Of a stretch of 64,000 nt of DNA, positions 30,660 to 40,821 are shown in pieces. Origin of the DNA: Paenibacillus zeisoli. Lineage in GTDB: Bacteria; Bacillota; Bacilli; Paenibacillales; Paenibacillaceae. Position 1 is the stretch's first letter. Each line of letters begins with the position of its first letter. Location: contig NZ_RZNX01000009.1 in assembly GCF_003994465.1 (NCBI RefSeq), forward strand, positions 62,001 through 126,000, given 5' to 3'. Made by a program: the position numbers and the translations under genes. The notes under the pieces are model-generated. The model had not been told where the DNA came from and did no database searches. It worked only from the letters and a program-made list of their open reading frames with translations.

Positions 30660-30687
30660 ACAAAAAGAGCGGTAAATTCCGCTCTTC
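30660..30687 (-). terminator. terminator between DUF1292 genes and mltG
   Basis: AAGAGCGG and CCGCTCTT form an 8-bp stem around a 6-nt AT loop, followed by TTTTTG on the minus strand. It ends the ireB-ruvX-DUF1292 unit. mltG starts only 24 nt beyond, so some read-through is likely. Confidence 0.82.
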
Positions 30688-30735
30688 TTGTAAAATGCTA
30701 TAACAAAGCAGGATTAATCAATTTAAGAGTATAGA

Positions 30736-31038
30736 CTACTCAGGAAAGGTAAGCTCATCGTACAGCTCAGATACATTCTCCCATTCATCATCATCATCAA
30801 TGGTAACCAGTTCCAGGCTGCCCTCTTGCGAGGTAACGATCTTAAGGATCTCAGGCTCTGCTGACTTGCCATCTTCATCTGGAAGAAGAACAGCATAGGC
30901 TTGGCCGCCGATATCGAATTCTTTCTCGACACGGTAATAAGAGGTGTGCCCTTTCTCGTCCTGAAGCTCAACTACAGGTCCGAAGGCTTCCTTCACTCGG
31001 GAGCTCCAAATCACATGCTCAGCGGAAAACTCAGTCAT
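30736..31038 (-). CDS. DUF1292-like acidic protein (second copy)
   Basis: Acidic protein of 100 residues, resembling the YrzB/DUF1292 family with the pattern of a small beta-rich domain followed by DDDDEWENVSELYDEL. ATG at 31038 overlaps the end of the first DUF1292 gene by 8 bp, so the two are coupled. The two proteins share the C-terminal EWE(I/N)V motif, suggesting an old tandem duplication. Function of the family is unknown. Confidence 0.8.
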   Translation of the reverse strand: MTEFSAEHVIWSSRVKEAFGPVVELQDEKGHTSYYRVEKEFDIGGQAYAVLLPDEDGKSAEPEILKIVTSQEGSLELVTIDDDDEWENVSELYDELTFPE

Positions 31039-31345
31039 GCTCTTCCTCACCACCCAATTCGTCAAGCAGGGTATTGAAGGTCTCCTCAACAATTTCCCAC
31101 TCTTCGTCACTTTCAATAGTGAACAGCTTCAGATCTTCACCGTCTTCTTCGTAGCGGAAAGCATACACTTCTTCGCTATCTTCGTCTTCTTCTTCGGAAT
31201 CAAGAGGAACGACCATCATATACTTTGCGTCAGAACCATCCACTTCGAATTTCATAATCACTTCGAATTCTTCTTCATTTCCCTCTTCATCAGGGATGTA
31301 GATAATTTCCGGTTCTTCCTCGTTATTCATGCGATCGTTAGCCAT
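31031..31345 (-). CDS. DUF1292 family acidic protein (YrzB-like)
   Basis: Very acidic protein of 104 residues, about a third Asp and Glu, corresponding to B. subtilis YrzB by position after ruvX. Core motif VPLDSEEEDEDSEEVYAFRYEEDGEDLKLFTIESDEEWEIVEETF (split here for description) is the DUF1292 signature. GAGGGTG is upstream of ATG. Function unknown; position with ireB and ruvX is highly conserved in Firmicutes. Confidence 0.85.
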   Translation of the reverse strand: MANDRMNNEEEPEIIYIPDEEGNEEEFEVIMKFEVDGSDAKYMMVVPLDSEEEDEDSEEVYAFRYEEDGEDLKLFTIESDEEWEIVEETFNTLLDELGGEEEHD

Positions 31346-31357
31346 TTGCCATCACCC

Positions 31358-31774
31358 TCACCTTTTGCTCTTAGAATCTAAGAAATTTTGCAAAATCAAC
31401 GTCGCAGCAATTTGATCCACGACCTGTTTGCGTTTTTTTCGGCTGACATCAGCCTCAAGCAGCGTTCGATGTGCCGAGACCGTTGTTAACCGTTCATCCC
31501 AAAGGTGAACCGGTAAACCTAGAATTTCCCGCAATCGATCGGCAAATTCCATGCAAATTTCACCGCGGGGACCTACTGTACCGTTCATGTTCTTCGGAAG
31601 TCCGACGACAATTTCCTCAGCATCGTATTCCTTCACAAGTTCGGCAATCCGCTTCAGTTCAGATTCGTCACCCCTGCGCTCGATCGTCTCGAGCCCCTGG
31701 GCAGTCCATCCAAAAGCATCGCTGACGGATGCACCGATTCTGCGGTCCCCGTAGTCCAAGCCTAATATTCTCAT
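31358..31774 (-). CDS. ruvX: RuvX/YqgF-type RNase H-fold nuclease
   Basis: Putative Holliday-junction resolvase/pre-16S rRNA nuclease, 138 residues. The RNase H-like fold is indicated by GLDYGDRRIG (Asp7), VVGLPKNMNGT, the DERLTT motif and DQIAATLIL with acidic active-site residues. B. subtilis YrrK is the counterpart and has the same neighbours ireB and yrzB. It follows ireB by 33 bp and precedes the DUF1292 gene by 12 bp, all leftward. Confidence 0.95.
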   Translation of the reverse strand: MRILGLDYGDRRIGASVSDAFGWTAQGLETIERRGDESELKRIAELVKEYDAEEIVVGLPKNMNGTVGPRGEICMEFADRLREILGLPVHLWDERLTTVSAHRTLLEADVSRKKRKQVVDQIAATLILQNFLDSKSKR

Positions 31775-31807
31775 TTCTGTTCTCCTATTTCTGTAGAACA
31801 GAGCGGC

Positions 31808-32068
31808 TTACCTATGACCGGCTAAATAATACTTAACCAATTCCTCGATTAATTCATCCCGCTCTTTCTTACGTACCAAACTTCTAGCGTTGTTATGCCG
31901 CGGAATATATGCAGGGTCACCCGACAATAAATAACCAACGATCTGGTTAATCGGATTGTATTCCTTCTCCTGAAGCGCTGCATATACCGACAAAAGAATT
32001 TCCTGAGCTGAAGCTTCATGCTCATCGCCTGTGACGTTGAACTTGACTGTTTTATCCATGGAGTCCAA
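31808..32068 (-). CDS. ireB: IreB-family regulatory phosphoprotein
   Basis: Small protein (86 residues), substrate of the IreK-type Ser/Thr kinase in enterococci, where it modulates cell-wall stress and cephalosporin resistance; B. subtilis YrzL is the counterpart. The conserved core is [20 protein letters not shown] and [18 protein letters not shown]. The start is either TTG 32068, with GAGGTG 5 nt upstream, or ATG 32059 further away; I chose TTG. It follows alaS by 135 bp, the usual order. Confidence 0.92.
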   Translation of the reverse strand: MDSMDKTVKFNVTGDEHEASAQEILLSVYAALQEKEYNPINQIVGYLLSGDPAYIPRHNNARSLVRKKERDELIEELVKYYLAGHR

Positions 32069-32203
32069 GATGACACCTCACTTCTACGAACAATTGCCCG
32101 CGGGAAATTGCAAGCGTTACAGCCTGCCTTCTTAACTATAACATATTGAGTAGCCCTTAAGGAAATATTTGAAGCGAGAAAGTATCCTGATTATGGAATT
32201 TTT

Positions 32204-34831
32204 TTATTGCGCTGAGGCTTGAATAAGCTGCTCTGAAAGCTTGAGAGCCTCGTCCAATTTGGATGCATCCTTACCTCCGGCCTGAGCCATATCCGGTCGG
32301 CCTCCGCCACCTCCGCCGCATAGAGCTGCGAGTTCCTTGACCAGCTTGCCGGCGTGGAGTCCACGCTTCACTTCCTGTTGAGGTACAGCCACTACAAAGT
32401 TTACTTTATCTTCTACGGCAGCCCCTAATACAATTACGGCCTCTGGCAATTTAAGTTTCAATTCATCTGCAAGTGTACGCAGAGCATCCATACTATTAGC
32501 CTGGACCTGTACTGCAAGAAGCTGGGTACTACCAACCGTCTTCACCTGACTTGTCAGTGCGCCCGCTTCAATTCCACTAAGCTTCCCTTGCAGGGATTCG
32601 TTCTCACGGCTAAGGTCCTTCACCTGCTGATGCAGAGCCTCAATCCGTTTTGGAACTTCACCTATATGAGATTTGAGCAGGGATGCAGCCTGTTTGAGAA
32701 CATCAAGCTGGCCATCCATATATTCATAAGCCTGACGACCGGTAACTGCTTCAATCCGGCGTACACCCGAGCCAATTCCGCTCTCACTGATTAATTTGAA
32801 GAGACCAATCTGCGAGGTATTCTCGACATGACATCCACCGCACAGTTCTAGGCTGTATCCGCCAACTTGAACAACCCGGACCACGTCGCCGTATTTCTCA
32901 CCGAACAAGGCCATGGCTCCCATGGCTTTCGCTTCATCAATAGGCTTCAATTCAATATTTACATCGAGACTGTTCCAGATCTGTTCATTAACACGCTGTT
33001 CGATTGTCGACAACTCTTCTTGTGTAATGCTGCCCAGATGAGAGAAGTCAAAGCGAAGACGACCCGGTTCAACCAAAGAACCTGCTTGGTTCACATGATC
33101 TCCTAAAGTCTCTTTCAGCGCTTTATGAAGAAGGTGCGTAGCGGTATGGTTCTTGATAATATCAGAGCGCAGACCGCGGTCAACAGCTGCAGTTACCGAC
33201 TCTCCTGTACGCAGTTCACCGGACTGTACAGTAACCATATGAACGAACTGACCGTGCGGAGCCTTAAACAGCCCTTCCACTCTGGCATTACCAGAAGCAT
33301 TGCGGATCTCGCCCTTATCACTGACTTGTCCGCCGCTCTCCGCATAGAATGGAGTCTGCTCAAGAATAATCTGACAGGATTCACCCTCAGATACCATGTC
33401 TACAAAAGCATCGTTAACAACGATGGCAACAATTTTCGATTCTGCAACAAGCTCATTATATCCAACGAACTCGGTTTTAGTCTCAAAGTCAGAGAGCACG
33501 CCGCCCTGAACCTTCATACTTTCGTTGTCATGACGAGCAGCACGGGCACGATCACGCTGCTGCTGCATCGCGGCTTCAAAACCTTCACGATCTACGCCTA
33601 ATCCATGCTCGGCTGCATAATCCTCAGTCAAATCAAGAGGGAAGCCGTAGGTATCATATAATTTGAACGCATCTGGTCCACTGATCACTTTGCTGCCGGC
33701 TGACTTAGCTTCCTCGCTGATCGTGGCAAGAATGGCCAAACCATCCGAAAGGGTTTCATGGAAACGCTCTTCCTCCGTACGAACGACCTTCTCGATGAAC
33801 TCCCGCTTAGTCACTACATCAGTATAGTAACTGCCCATAATCTCGCCTACCACCTCGACAAGTCCGAACATGAACGGACGATCCAGACCTAGCATCTTGC
33901 CATAACGAACTGCACGGCGAAGCAGGCGGCGGATAACATAACCCCGACCTTCATTCGATGGAAGAACCCCATCAGCAACTGCAAAGGATACGGTACGGAT
34001 ATGATCGGCAATGACCTTCATGGCCACATCGTTCTCCGTATTTTCACCATATTTCACTTTTGCGATTTCACTTGTCTTGGCAATGATCGGCTGGAAAAGA
34101 TCCGTATCGAAGTTGGAAGCAGCATCCTGCAGAATTGAAGCAAAACGCTCAAGACCTGCGCCCGTATCAATATTCTTGTTCGGGAGCGGTGTATAGGAGC
34201 CGTCCTTGTTATGATTGAATTCAGAGAACACGACATTCCATACTTCCAGGAAGCGTTCGTTCTCCCCACCAGGGTAGCATTCGGGATCAGACAGATCACC
34301 ATAAGCTTCTCCGCGATCGTAAAAGATTTCCGTACAAGGTCCGCAAGGTCCTTCGCCGATATCCCAGAAGTTGTCCTCCAGCTTCACAATTCGCTCCGCC
34401 GGCAGACCCAGCTTCTCGTTCCACAGCTTGTACGCTTCTTCATCCTCCGGATATACCGTTACAGACAGACGCTCAGGATCGAAGCCGATCCACTCTTTGC
34501 TGGTCAGGAATTCCCAAGCCCAAGTTACTGCTTCTTCTTTGAAATAATCTCCGATGGAGAAGTTACCCAACATTTCAAAGAAAGTGTGGTGTCTGCGGGT
34601 CTTACCCACGTTCTCAATATCATTGGTTCGGATACATTTCTGCGAGTTCGCAAGCCTTGGGTTCTCCGGCTTTACACGGCCGTCAAAATAAGGCTTAAGC
34701 GGTGCCATACCGGCATTAATCCACAGCAAGGAGGGATCGTTATGCGGGACGAGCGATGCACTCGGTTCAATTTTGTGTCCTTTGGATGAGAAGAATTGCA
34801 GCCATTTGGCGCGAATTTCACTTGCTTTCAT
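32204..34831 (-). CDS. alaS: alanyl-tRNA synthetase
   Basis: Charges tRNA-Ala; 875 residues with class II catalytic core at the N-terminus ([21 protein letters not shown]), tRNA-recognition domain, editing domain with the zinc motif [11 protein letters not shown] plus CGGCHVENT, and the C-terminal DHHA1 region ending in [15 protein letters not shown]. Full length for the family. Transcription is controlled by a T-box leader immediately upstream. The following genes ireB-ruvX-DUF1292 have the conserved Firmicute order. Confidence 0.98.
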   Translation of the reverse strand: MKASEIRAKWLQFFSSKGHKIEPSASLVPHNDPSLLWINAGMAPLKPYFDGRVKPENPRLANSQKCIRTNDIENVGKTRRHHTFFEMLGNFSIGDYFKEEAVTWAWEFLTSKEWIGFDPERLSVTVYPEDEEAYKLWNEKLGLPAERIVKLEDNFWDIGEGPCGPCTEIFYDRGEAYGDLSDPECYPGGENERFLEVWNVVFSEFNHNKDGSYTPLPNKNIDTGAGLERFASILQDAASNFDTDLFQPIIAKTSEIAKVKYGENTENDVAMKVIADHIRTVSFAVADGVLPSNEGRGYVIRRLLRRAVRYGKMLGLDRPFMFGLVEVVGEIMGSYYTDVVTKREFIEKVVRTEEERFHETLSDGLAILATISEEAKSAGSKVISGPDAFKLYDTYGFPLDLTEDYAAEHGLGVDREGFEAAMQQQRDRARAARHDNESMKVQGGVLSDFETKTEFVGYNELVAESKIVAIVVNDAFVDMVSEGESCQIILEQTPFYAESGGQVSDKGEIRNASGNARVEGLFKAPHGQFVHMVTVQSGELRTGESVTAAVDRGLRSDIIKNHTATHLLHKALKETLGDHVNQAGSLVEPGRLRFDFSHLGSITQEELSTIEQRVNEQIWNSLDVNIELKPIDEAKAMGAMALFGEKYGDVVRVVQVGGYSLELCGGCHVENTSQIGLFKLISESGIGSGVRRIEAVTGRQAYEYMDGQLDVLKQAASLLKSHIGEVPKRIEALHQQVKDLSRENESLQGKLSGIEAGALTSQVKTVGSTQLLAVQVQANSMDALRTLADELKLKLPEAVIVLGAAVEDKVNFVVAVPQQEVKRGLHAGKLVKELAALCGGGGGGRPDMAQAGGKDASKLDEALKLSEQLIQASAQ

Positions 34832-34860
34832 AATGGGACAGCCTCCTAAACGTTTATATA

Positions 34861-35145
34861 AAAAAACAAAAAACGCCCCTGAATATCAGGGACGATGAAC
34901 TCGCGGTACCACCCTGGTTACCGCTCTTGGTCTTCCGGATTATCCGGGAACTTAAGAACGATCTCCTTGATTGGCTGTTAACGAAAGCCATCCGGCGGAT
35001 TTGGCCCGCTCTCTGAGATCTGCTTTCCGCACAACCGAAATTCAGGTTCTCTCACCCATCGTCACTCAGATGCTGTGCACCTAAATTAACGAAGGAACCT
35101 TCTCTCTGGGGGAATCCGGGCCTGGACGTACTTTATCTCATCAAC
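34861..35145 (-). ncRNA. T-box leader of alaS
   Basis: The T-box sequence AGGGTGGTACCGCG is present on the minus strand (34901-34915). It is followed at 34873-34893 by a GC-rich hairpin and a T-run forming the terminator. An AGTA motif and an AGAGAG loop lie at the 5' end near 35095-35140, as in stem I. Uncharged tRNA-Ala should stabilise the antiterminator. I could not resolve the specifier triplet with certainty. The 5' limit is approximate. Confidence 0.92.
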
Positions 35146-35199
35146 GATTTGACATATACACTCAAGTATATAAGCCCCATGTCACGCTGTCAATTGGCT

Positions 35200-36267
35200 C
35201 TACACCGTCTTTCTGCGGACATAATAGGCATAGAAATGCTGAATAACTACCTTAAGAACGGCAAAGCAGGGAACAGCCAGAATTAGACCCGGGATGCCAG
35301 CAATCTCTCCGCCAACAAGCAAAGCAAAAATAATAAACATCGGATGCAAATGAAGCGTTCGTCCTACAACCTGCGGGGATATCACATTACTTTCAAGCAG
35401 CTGGCAAATTGTGTTGACCACAATCACCATCAGAACCATTCGCCATGAAATGGCCGAGGCCATAAGTACTGCTGGAGCAGCACCAAGGAAAGGGCCAAGA
35501 TAGGGAATAATATTGCAGAGCGCCACCACACTGGCAAGGAGAAGCGCGTAAGGCATTCCGATGATCATATACCCAATATAAGCAAAGGTTCCAATAATGA
35601 CGCATACCAAGAGCTGACCCCGAATGTAGCTTCCCAGCGCTTCGTCAATTTCTTTCATCAGCAGCACGATTGATTTGCGTCTTGTATGCGGGAGATAGGT
35701 GATAATCATCCGCTCGATGACTTCGAAATCTTTTAGCATATAGAAAATAAGAAACGGAATGATGAACGCATTAAAAATCACGCCAATCGTCGCTCCTATA
35801 TTATTCATGAAATCAGAGATTCCGGCTGCGAGCTTTTGTTCAAATTGAAAAAACCAGTTGTTCATCCCCATACGTACCCCATTCGGCAAAAAAGAAGTAT
35901 CCCAGCTGTTCATGATCTGTTGAGTATGCAGCGTAAGCTCAGGCAGATGCTCACCAAGCTCCTGAAGCTGATTCATGAACATGGGGATCATATTGGCCAG
36001 AATGACCGCAAGGCTCGTCAGAAATACAGCGTAAATCAGAAGTACCGCTGCAGTGCGGGGAACCTTACGTTCTCCAAGCAGCTTGACGATCGGATTCAGC
36101 ACGTAGGAAATAATCAAGGCAATGACAAATGGAGCAAAGATCACCTTCAGGAAGCTGAAGAAAAGTACAATAACCGGCTTGAGCAGCCACAGGAAGTATA
36201 CAATGATAAGTCCCAGCAGTACCCATAGGCCATAGCGGAACATCTTGCTGTTCCAGAATGGTTCCAT
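35200..36267 (-). CDS. AI-2E family transporter (YrrI-like)
   Basis: Integral membrane protein of 355 residues with about eight hydrophobic segments, matching the AI-2E/PerM family (Pfam 01594). Characteristic parts are the N-terminal SYVLNPIVKLLGERKVPR and the C-terminal PQVVGRTLHLHPMFIIFALLVGG and AGIPGLILAVPC. B. subtilis YrrI holds the same position upstream of alaS. Many members are Na+/H+ antiporters or exporters of small molecules; substrate here unknown. Confidence 0.92.
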   Translation of the reverse strand: MEPFWNSKMFRYGLWVLLGLIIVYFLWLLKPVIVLFFSFLKVIFAPFVIALIISYVLNPIVKLLGERKVPRTAAVLLIYAVFLTSLAVILANMIPMFMNQLQELGEHLPELTLHTQQIMNSWDTSFLPNGVRMGMNNWFFQFEQKLAAGISDFMNNIGATIGVIFNAFIIPFLIFYMLKDFEVIERMIITYLPHTRRKSIVLLMKEIDEALGSYIRGQLLVCVIIGTFAYIGYMIIGMPYALLLASVVALCNIIPYLGPFLGAAPAVLMASAISWRMVLMVIVVNTICQLLESNVISPQVVGRTLHLHPMFIIFALLVGGEIAGIPGLILAVPCFAVLKVVIQHFYAYYVRRKTV

Positions 36268-36370
36268 TCGTATTCCCTCCCTCTAGACGGACTGGCTGTA
36301 TGTATGTAGAGAGTATATGCGCAGGCAATGGAAAATAATCGGGTGAAGGGACAAGTTAGATCAAAAAGCG

Positions 36371-36431
36371 AAAAACAAAAGCCGCTTGCCCGGAAAGCTC
36401 CACTCAAGGAGCCCACCAAGCTAAGCGGCTA
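36371..36431 (-). terminator. terminator after zinc-ribbon gene
   Basis: AGCCGCTT and AAGCGGCT arms around a long structured loop, followed by TTTGTTTTT on the minus strand. Confidence 0.75.
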
Positions 36432-36464
36432 AAAGGATCTCATATGTACAAGGAACGGAAATCC

Positions 36465-36677
36465 TTAAGAAGATGCGTGTATATGAGGAAAGTCCTGAAC
36501 CATTTCCTCGCCAAAGAACAGATCATCCAAAGAACTCAGTGTTCCGTCCTCCTCAACTTGATACACGGACATTTTCTCCCCGTTCACGGTTAGTTCAATA
36601 AAGCAGCCCCAGCAATAAAACTGGTGAGAACCAATCTTGCCTATATCTTTTGAGCTACAATTTGGACATTTCATCAT
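36465..36677 (-). CDS. small zinc-ribbon protein
   Basis: Hypothetical 70-residue protein with four cysteines in two CxxC pairs (Cys4/7 and Cys22/25), a rubredoxin- or ribbon-type zinc knuckle, then an acidic C-terminal tail. ATG at 36677 has AGGTG upstream; the in-frame extension to 36731 overlaps the PRC-barrel gene and is rejected. It begins 10 nt after that gene, so they are co-transcribed. No function can be named. Confidence 0.75.
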   Translation of the reverse strand: MMKCPNCSSKDIGKIGSHQFYCWGCFIELTVNGEKMSVYQVEEDGTLSSLDDLFFGEEMVQDFPHIHASS

Positions 36678-36687
36678 CGTATCACAC

Positions 36688-37209
36688 CTATTCGTTAGCA
36701 GTATAAATCCCTTTTTCAAGCCTTTCTTCACTTAGCGGAGGCACAATAATTGCGCTCTCACCTTTGGTCATCTCTGAAGTGAAAGGCAGCCATTTACGGC
36801 CCTCCATCAGATCGGAAATAAACCCATCACTAATTTCCAATCCTACTATTGTGTTTCCCAGTTCCTGGTCAAAATAAACATCACTTACATGCCCAATCAT
36901 AACCCCATCGCTAGTAAGAACTGGAAGCTCCCTAAGCTTGCTGTTACCCAGGACAAAAGTTAGCTGTATATTCTCGGCCTCCATCTTACGGACAGCCTGC
37001 TGATTACGAATCATTACGGCATCTTCGCCATAAGCGACGATATCTTCCCATAGTACTGCCTTGATACTGGACGAGAAGAGGCCTTTGCTCTCCAGTTCAA
37101 TCCCTTCGATCTTCCAGTCACTACTTAGAAGGACATCCAGAACCTTCCCGATTTGCTTGCCTTCCTCAACGTCAAATACGGATAAACCAATTAATTCTTG
37201 AAGTCTCAT
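36688..37209 (-). CDS. PRC-barrel domain protein (YrrD-like)
   Basis: Protein of 173 residues with two PRC-barrel modules (about residues 4-75 and 88-165), each starting with a segment of the type GLSVFDVEEGKQIGKVLDV or LRELPVLTSDGVMIGHVSDV. PRC-barrel proteins bind RNA or photosynthetic/other partners; YrrD in B. subtilis is uncharacterised and lies between recD2 and alaS. ATG 37209 starts MRLQELIGL with AAGGAGG upstream. Part of a leftward set with the zinc-ribbon gene. Confidence 0.85.
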   Translation of the reverse strand: MRLQELIGLSVFDVEEGKQIGKVLDVLLSSDWKIEGIELESKGLFSSSIKAVLWEDIVAYGEDAVMIRNQQAVRKMEAENIQLTFVLGNSKLRELPVLTSDGVMIGHVSDVYFDQELGNTIVGLEISDGFISDLMEGRKWLPFTSEMTKGESAIIVPPLSEERLEKGIYTANE

Positions 37210-37284
37210 GGCCCTAGATCCCTCCTTAACCTTTGAAAACGAAGACACGCTCCCTGCCGGTTAGTAGTAAAAAGAACGAAGACC

Positions 37285-38448
37285 TTATTTCCCACTACGT
37301 ATACGGTCCAGAATGGTTCCAACTTTTTTGGCCGCGTATTCCATTTCTTCATTAGTATTACCCAAACCAAAGCTGAAACGAATCGCAGAACGTAAAACAT
37401 TTTCTGGAACTTTCATAGCCTCAAGTACATGAGACGGTTCAAGCGAGCCTGAGGTGCAGGCAGAGCCGCTCGCGACCGCAATCCCCTCCATATCAAGGTT
37501 CATCAGCATGGTCTCCGTTCCCACTTCAGGGAAGCTGACATTCACGATATGAGCTAGTCTCGATGTGGGATGCCCATTAAGTACAAAATGCTCCTTCCCT
37601 ACATAACGCTCAAGAGCAGCCAAGAAATGGTGCCGTATCTGTTCATCCTCCGCCTGCTTGTCCCGAAGACGAGATACCGTGAGCTCAGCCGCCTTGGCAA
37701 AGCCAGTTATTCCAGCCAGATTCTCTGTTCCTGCACGCCGCTTTCTCTCTTGAAGCCCGCCATAAAGAAGCGGCTCCAGTGCAATGTTCCGATGAACATA
37801 GAGTGCGCCAATGCCTTGGGGGCCGTTGACTTTGTGAGCGGAGAAGCTCATGAGATCCACGGGCAGGTCTACACAGGAAATCTCCAGAGAACCGAACGCC
37901 TGTACAGCATCAACATGAAAAACAATCCCATGCTCACGGGCGATTTCCCCGATCTCCACAATCGGCTCTACGGTTCCTACTTCATTATTCGCATACATTA
38001 CGCTGATCAGTATCGTCTCATCTGTAATTGCTTCCTTAACCTGATTAGGATCCACCCATCCATGGGTATCTACGGGCAGATATGTGACCTTGTATCCATT
38101 CTCCTCCAGACGGTGACAAGCATGAAGCACAGCGTGATGCTCTACTGCAGTGGTGATAATATGTCTACCCTTCTTCTTGCTGGCGGCCGCCACTCCAAAG
38201 AGGGCCAAATTATCACTTTCCGTCCCGCCGGCGGTGAACACCAGTTCATCAGGACGGCAGTGCAAAGAGGCAGCGAGAATATCCCGTGCCCCATTGACTG
38301 TACGTTTGGCTGCCCGGCCGAATGCATGGATGCTGGATGCATTTCCATACTGTCCCTGCATGACCCGCAGCATTTCCTCCGCCACCTCCGGATGAATCGG
38401 AGTGGAGGCTGCATGATCTAGATATATATTTCTCAACGTAGAATTCAC
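37285..38448 (-). CDS. cysteine desulfurase (YrvO/IscS-like)
   Basis: PLP enzyme of 387 residues that takes sulfur from cysteine and passes it on, for example to MnmA for tRNA thiolation. PLP-lysine is Lys206 in SAHKVNGPQG and the persulfide cysteine is Cys331 in GSACTSGSLEPSHVL. The long flexible loop around Cys331 places it with IscS/NifS group I. In B. subtilis yrvO is next to mnmA; here mnmA is 2.6 kb away on the other strand, with three genes between. Confidence 0.93.
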   Translation of the reverse strand: MNSTLRNIYLDHAASTPIHPEVAEEMLRVMQGQYGNASSIHAFGRAAKRTVNGARDILAASLHCRPDELVFTAGGTESDNLALFGVAAASKKKGRHIITTAVEHHAVLHACHRLEENGYKVTYLPVDTHGWVDPNQVKEAITDETILISVMYANNEVGTVEPIVEIGEIAREHGIVFHVDAVQAFGSLEISCVDLPVDLMSFSAHKVNGPQGIGALYVHRNIALEPLLYGGLQERKRRAGTENLAGITGFAKAAELTVSRLRDKQAEDEQIRHHFLAALERYVGKEHFVLNGHPTSRLAHIVNVSFPEVGTETMLMNLDMEGIAVASGSACTSGSLEPSHVLEAMKVPENVLRSAIRFSFGLGNTNEEMEYAAKKVGTILDRIRSGK

Positions 38449-38552
38449 CCTTATTTAATATAGACTCTCATGCTTACAGGCCAAACCTTTCGCAACTTCG
38501 CGAGACCTTATTCTATAGATGTTATCATAAATAATCAAGGAGTTAATAAAAT

Positions 38553-39323
38553 CTATTTCCTTCTCCGGCCTTTATACTGGCGATCTATGAGCTCACGTCT
38601 TGTGACAATGGCATGATACATCGACTGATCTCCCAAATTCTTAAAAAGTTGGGTCCCGGGTCTAGTATTCGCCTCTATAATCCAAATCCGGCCTGAACGG
38701 TCAAGTCCAATATCAATTCCAAGAACACGAATTCCAGGGAATCTGCGATTCAAAGCAGCTGCCGCATGGTATGCGATCTGGTCGATCTTTTGGATGGTTC
38801 TATGAACCTTCTGCGGATTATGGTGATAGATGGAATTCAGAACTTTAGGCAGATGAACCGGCCTTCCCCCTTGGCTGTAATTGGTCACAAACCTCCCGGC
38901 AGCTCCAACCCGAACTACTTTACCCGAGATCAGCCATTTGGTTCCGGGCTTCTGAAGAAAGACACGAATATCAACCAGCCGATGATGATACTTGGTGAGG
39001 TGAAGACCCTGCTGTACTAAATAAGAATGATAAGGACTAAGCCGTTGATGAAGTTCGCGAATGACGAATTTCCGGCTTACTTTCCTATTATTTAGTCCCC
39101 ATGAAATATGAACACCTTTATTCTTTATCCGCTTTAATCTTACTATCCCCCTGCCCTGACTGCCCGTATCAGGCTTAACAAATACGGTAGAGTGTTGATT
39201 CAGCATTCTCTTAAGGACATAAGGATGATAAGGACGGGTTTCGGGAAGATGACGGCGAAGCAAAGGGGATCTCCGCATCGTCCTATCCTTGAGCAATTTG
39301 CTTTGAATTCTTCGGAATGGCAC
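38553..39323 (-). CDS. YheC/YheD family ATP-grasp spore protein
   Basis: ATP-grasp protein of 256 residues, the family of B. subtilis YheC/YheD (spore-coat-associated). Visible: FVKPDTGSQGRGI (nucleotide-binding, near residue 49), DIRVFLQKPG, and the metal-binding end LGIDIGLDRSGRIWIIEANTRPG. The protein is very basic (many Arg/Lys/His). The start is GTG 39323 with GAGGAG 11 nt upstream. It is shorter than YheC and YheD (about 360 and 450 residues) because the N-terminal domain is missing. Ligation target unknown. Confidence 0.85.
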   Translation of the reverse strand: MPFRRIQSKLLKDRTMRRSPLLRRHLPETRPYHPYVLKRMLNQHSTVFVKPDTGSQGRGIVRLKRIKNKGVHISWGLNNRKVSRKFVIRELHQRLSPYHSYLVQQGLHLTKYHHRLVDIRVFLQKPGTKWLISGKVVRVGAAGRFVTNYSQGGRPVHLPKVLNSIYHHNPQKVHRTIQKIDQIAYHAAAALNRRFPGIRVLGIDIGLDRSGRIWIIEANTRPGTQLFKNLGDQSMYHAIVTRRELIDRQYKGRRRK

Positions 39324-39457
39324 TTCTTATCCATCTCCTCATATATGACTTATACAGCAATATATGCCCGAATGAGGGATGCCCGTAAGATACACCCGCC
39401 TCTTACCGATATTTAAATTACCTGTGTCGTAAAGGTGGAAAACTAAGACTTGCGAAG

Positions 39458-40111
39458 CTAGTTCTTCAACAGCTCGTGCTGCCGAACTATGTTTAGCCAT
39501 TGCTCCGCAATCAAAGCGTGTCCCGCTGCCGTTGGATGAACGCCATCCCAAATCCAGTAGTCTGCATCCGCTCTCTGGCATGCCTCGTTGAAAATCTTCT
39601 GCAAAGGTACATGGACGGCTCCGAACCGGTCAGCGAGCTGGCAGACGATCTGTTGATACTGAGTGATCCGCTGCTCCCAAGCATCCCATTTCTCAAGTGT
39701 TGCACCCGTTCTAAGAATAAAAGGCTCACAGAGTACCAGCTTCGCCTCGGGCAGCACCTCGGCTGTCTCCTCAAGCAGATGCTGGTAGGCCCGTTCAAAC
39801 CGGTCTGTAACCCCACTTGCTTCGCCGCTGATCCATCTCCATAGATCATTCACCCCAATCAGCAAGTTCAGAATATCCGGCTTTATGCTGATTGCGTCCT
39901 CGTTCCAGCGTGCATACAGATCGGAAATACGGTCTCCGCTAACGCCTCGGTTGACGAAGTAAGGCTCCTGCTCGGCCATCTCCAACCCCAGCTTGGCTGC
40001 GATAAGATAGGCATAACCATGTCCCAGGATATGATTAGGATCGTCATTACGGCCGCGGCCGCCATCCGTGATGGAATCTCCCTGAAACAAAATAACCTTG
40101 CGTTTGTTCAC
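39458..40111 (-). CDS. SGNH/GDSL-family hydrolase
   Basis: Cytoplasmic esterase-like protein, 217 residues. Block I is GDSITDGG (Ser13), block II Gly in NRGVSGDRISDL, block III Asn in GVNDLWRW, and block V DGVHPTAAGH with Asp and His, so the catalytic set is complete. No signal peptide. The start is GTG 40111 with AAGGA upstream. Similar proteins act as acetylxylan or rhamnogalacturonan acetylesterases; substrate here is not deducible. Confidence 0.9.
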   Translation of the reverse strand: MNKRKVILFQGDSITDGGRGRNDDPNHILGHGYAYLIAAKLGLEMAEQEPYFVNRGVSGDRISDLYARWNEDAISIKPDILNLLIGVNDLWRWISGEASGVTDRFERAYQHLLEETAEVLPEAKLVLCEPFILRTGATLEKWDAWEQRITQYQQIVCQLADRFGAVHVPLQKIFNEACQRADADYWIWDGVHPTAAGHALIAEQWLNIVRQHELLKN

Positions 40112-40315
40112 GACTATCGCATCCTTCTACTTAAAAGTGGATTGGTCCTAAATTAATGCTAACAATAATTCCAGCATACTTCTAACAAGCCTGCTCTTCG
40201 AGCGTCGGCATACCTATTTGTTGCCTAAATGAGCACTGCTTAAGTAGGTAAATTTTGTTCACTTGCAGCCATAGACAGAATGCAGCCGAAATGGATAGGA
40301 GTAATCCTCCTGTTC

Positions 40316-40352
40316 AAGAAAAGCAGCCCGTCCTCATAGAGAACGGGCTGCT
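40316..40352 (-). terminator. terminator after cymR
   Basis: AGCAGCCCGT and ACGGGCTGCT form a 10-bp stem and are followed on the minus strand by TTTTCTTG. The 200 bp between this and the SGNH gene start at 40111 show no gene. Confidence 0.88.
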
Positions 40353-40401
40353 GATGATGATCTGTATGGTCAGCTTCCGTTAGAGGAAGCTGGTTAACAA
40401 A

Positions 40402-40821
40402 TCAGATGTAGAACATGTAATTCTCTTTGGCACCCTGCTCTTCAAAGTTAATCAGATTGTCCAGGGTTGTGGAATCTAGTACTTCAGCGATGCTGTCACG
40501 GATGCGAAGCCATAAATCCCGCTTAGCAGGATCATCCTCTTCGGTAAAATCAACCGGAGAAATCGGGCCTTCGAGCACCCGGATAATATCTCCTGCTGTA
40601 ATGTCAGCTGCTTCACGGGAAAGAATATACCCGCCGTAAGCTCCGCGGATACTCTTTACCAGCCCCGCGTTACGCAGTGGAGCTATCAATTGCTCCAGAT
40701 AATGTTCGGAAAGTTGATTTTTCTCAGCAATGCTCTTTAACGAGGTCGGTCCTTCGCCAAATTTAGCCGCGAGTTCCATCATAATTGTTAATCCATAGCG
40801 TCCTTTAGTGGATATTTTCAA
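40402..40821 (-). CDS. cymR: Rrf2-family regulator (CymR-like)
   Basis: Winged-helix regulator of 139 residues, counterpart of B. subtilis CymR, which represses cysteine and sulfur assimilation genes with CysK. It starts MKISTKGRYGLTIMMELA, with the recognition segment TSLKSIAEKNQLSEHYLEQLIAPLRNAGLVKSIRGAYGGY. No cluster-ligating cysteines are present, as in CymR. The start is TTG 40821 with GAGGTGG 5 nt upstream, not the 41007 codon. It is divergent from mnmA and in the same neighbourhood as rarA and the desulfurase, as in B. subtilis. Confidence 0.92.
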   Translation of the reverse strand: MKISTKGRYGLTIMMELAAKFGEGPTSLKSIAEKNQLSEHYLEQLIAPLRNAGLVKSIRGAYGGYILSREAADITAGDIIRVLEGPISPVDFTEEDDPAKRDLWLRIRDSIAEVLDSTTLDNLINFEEQGAKENYMFYI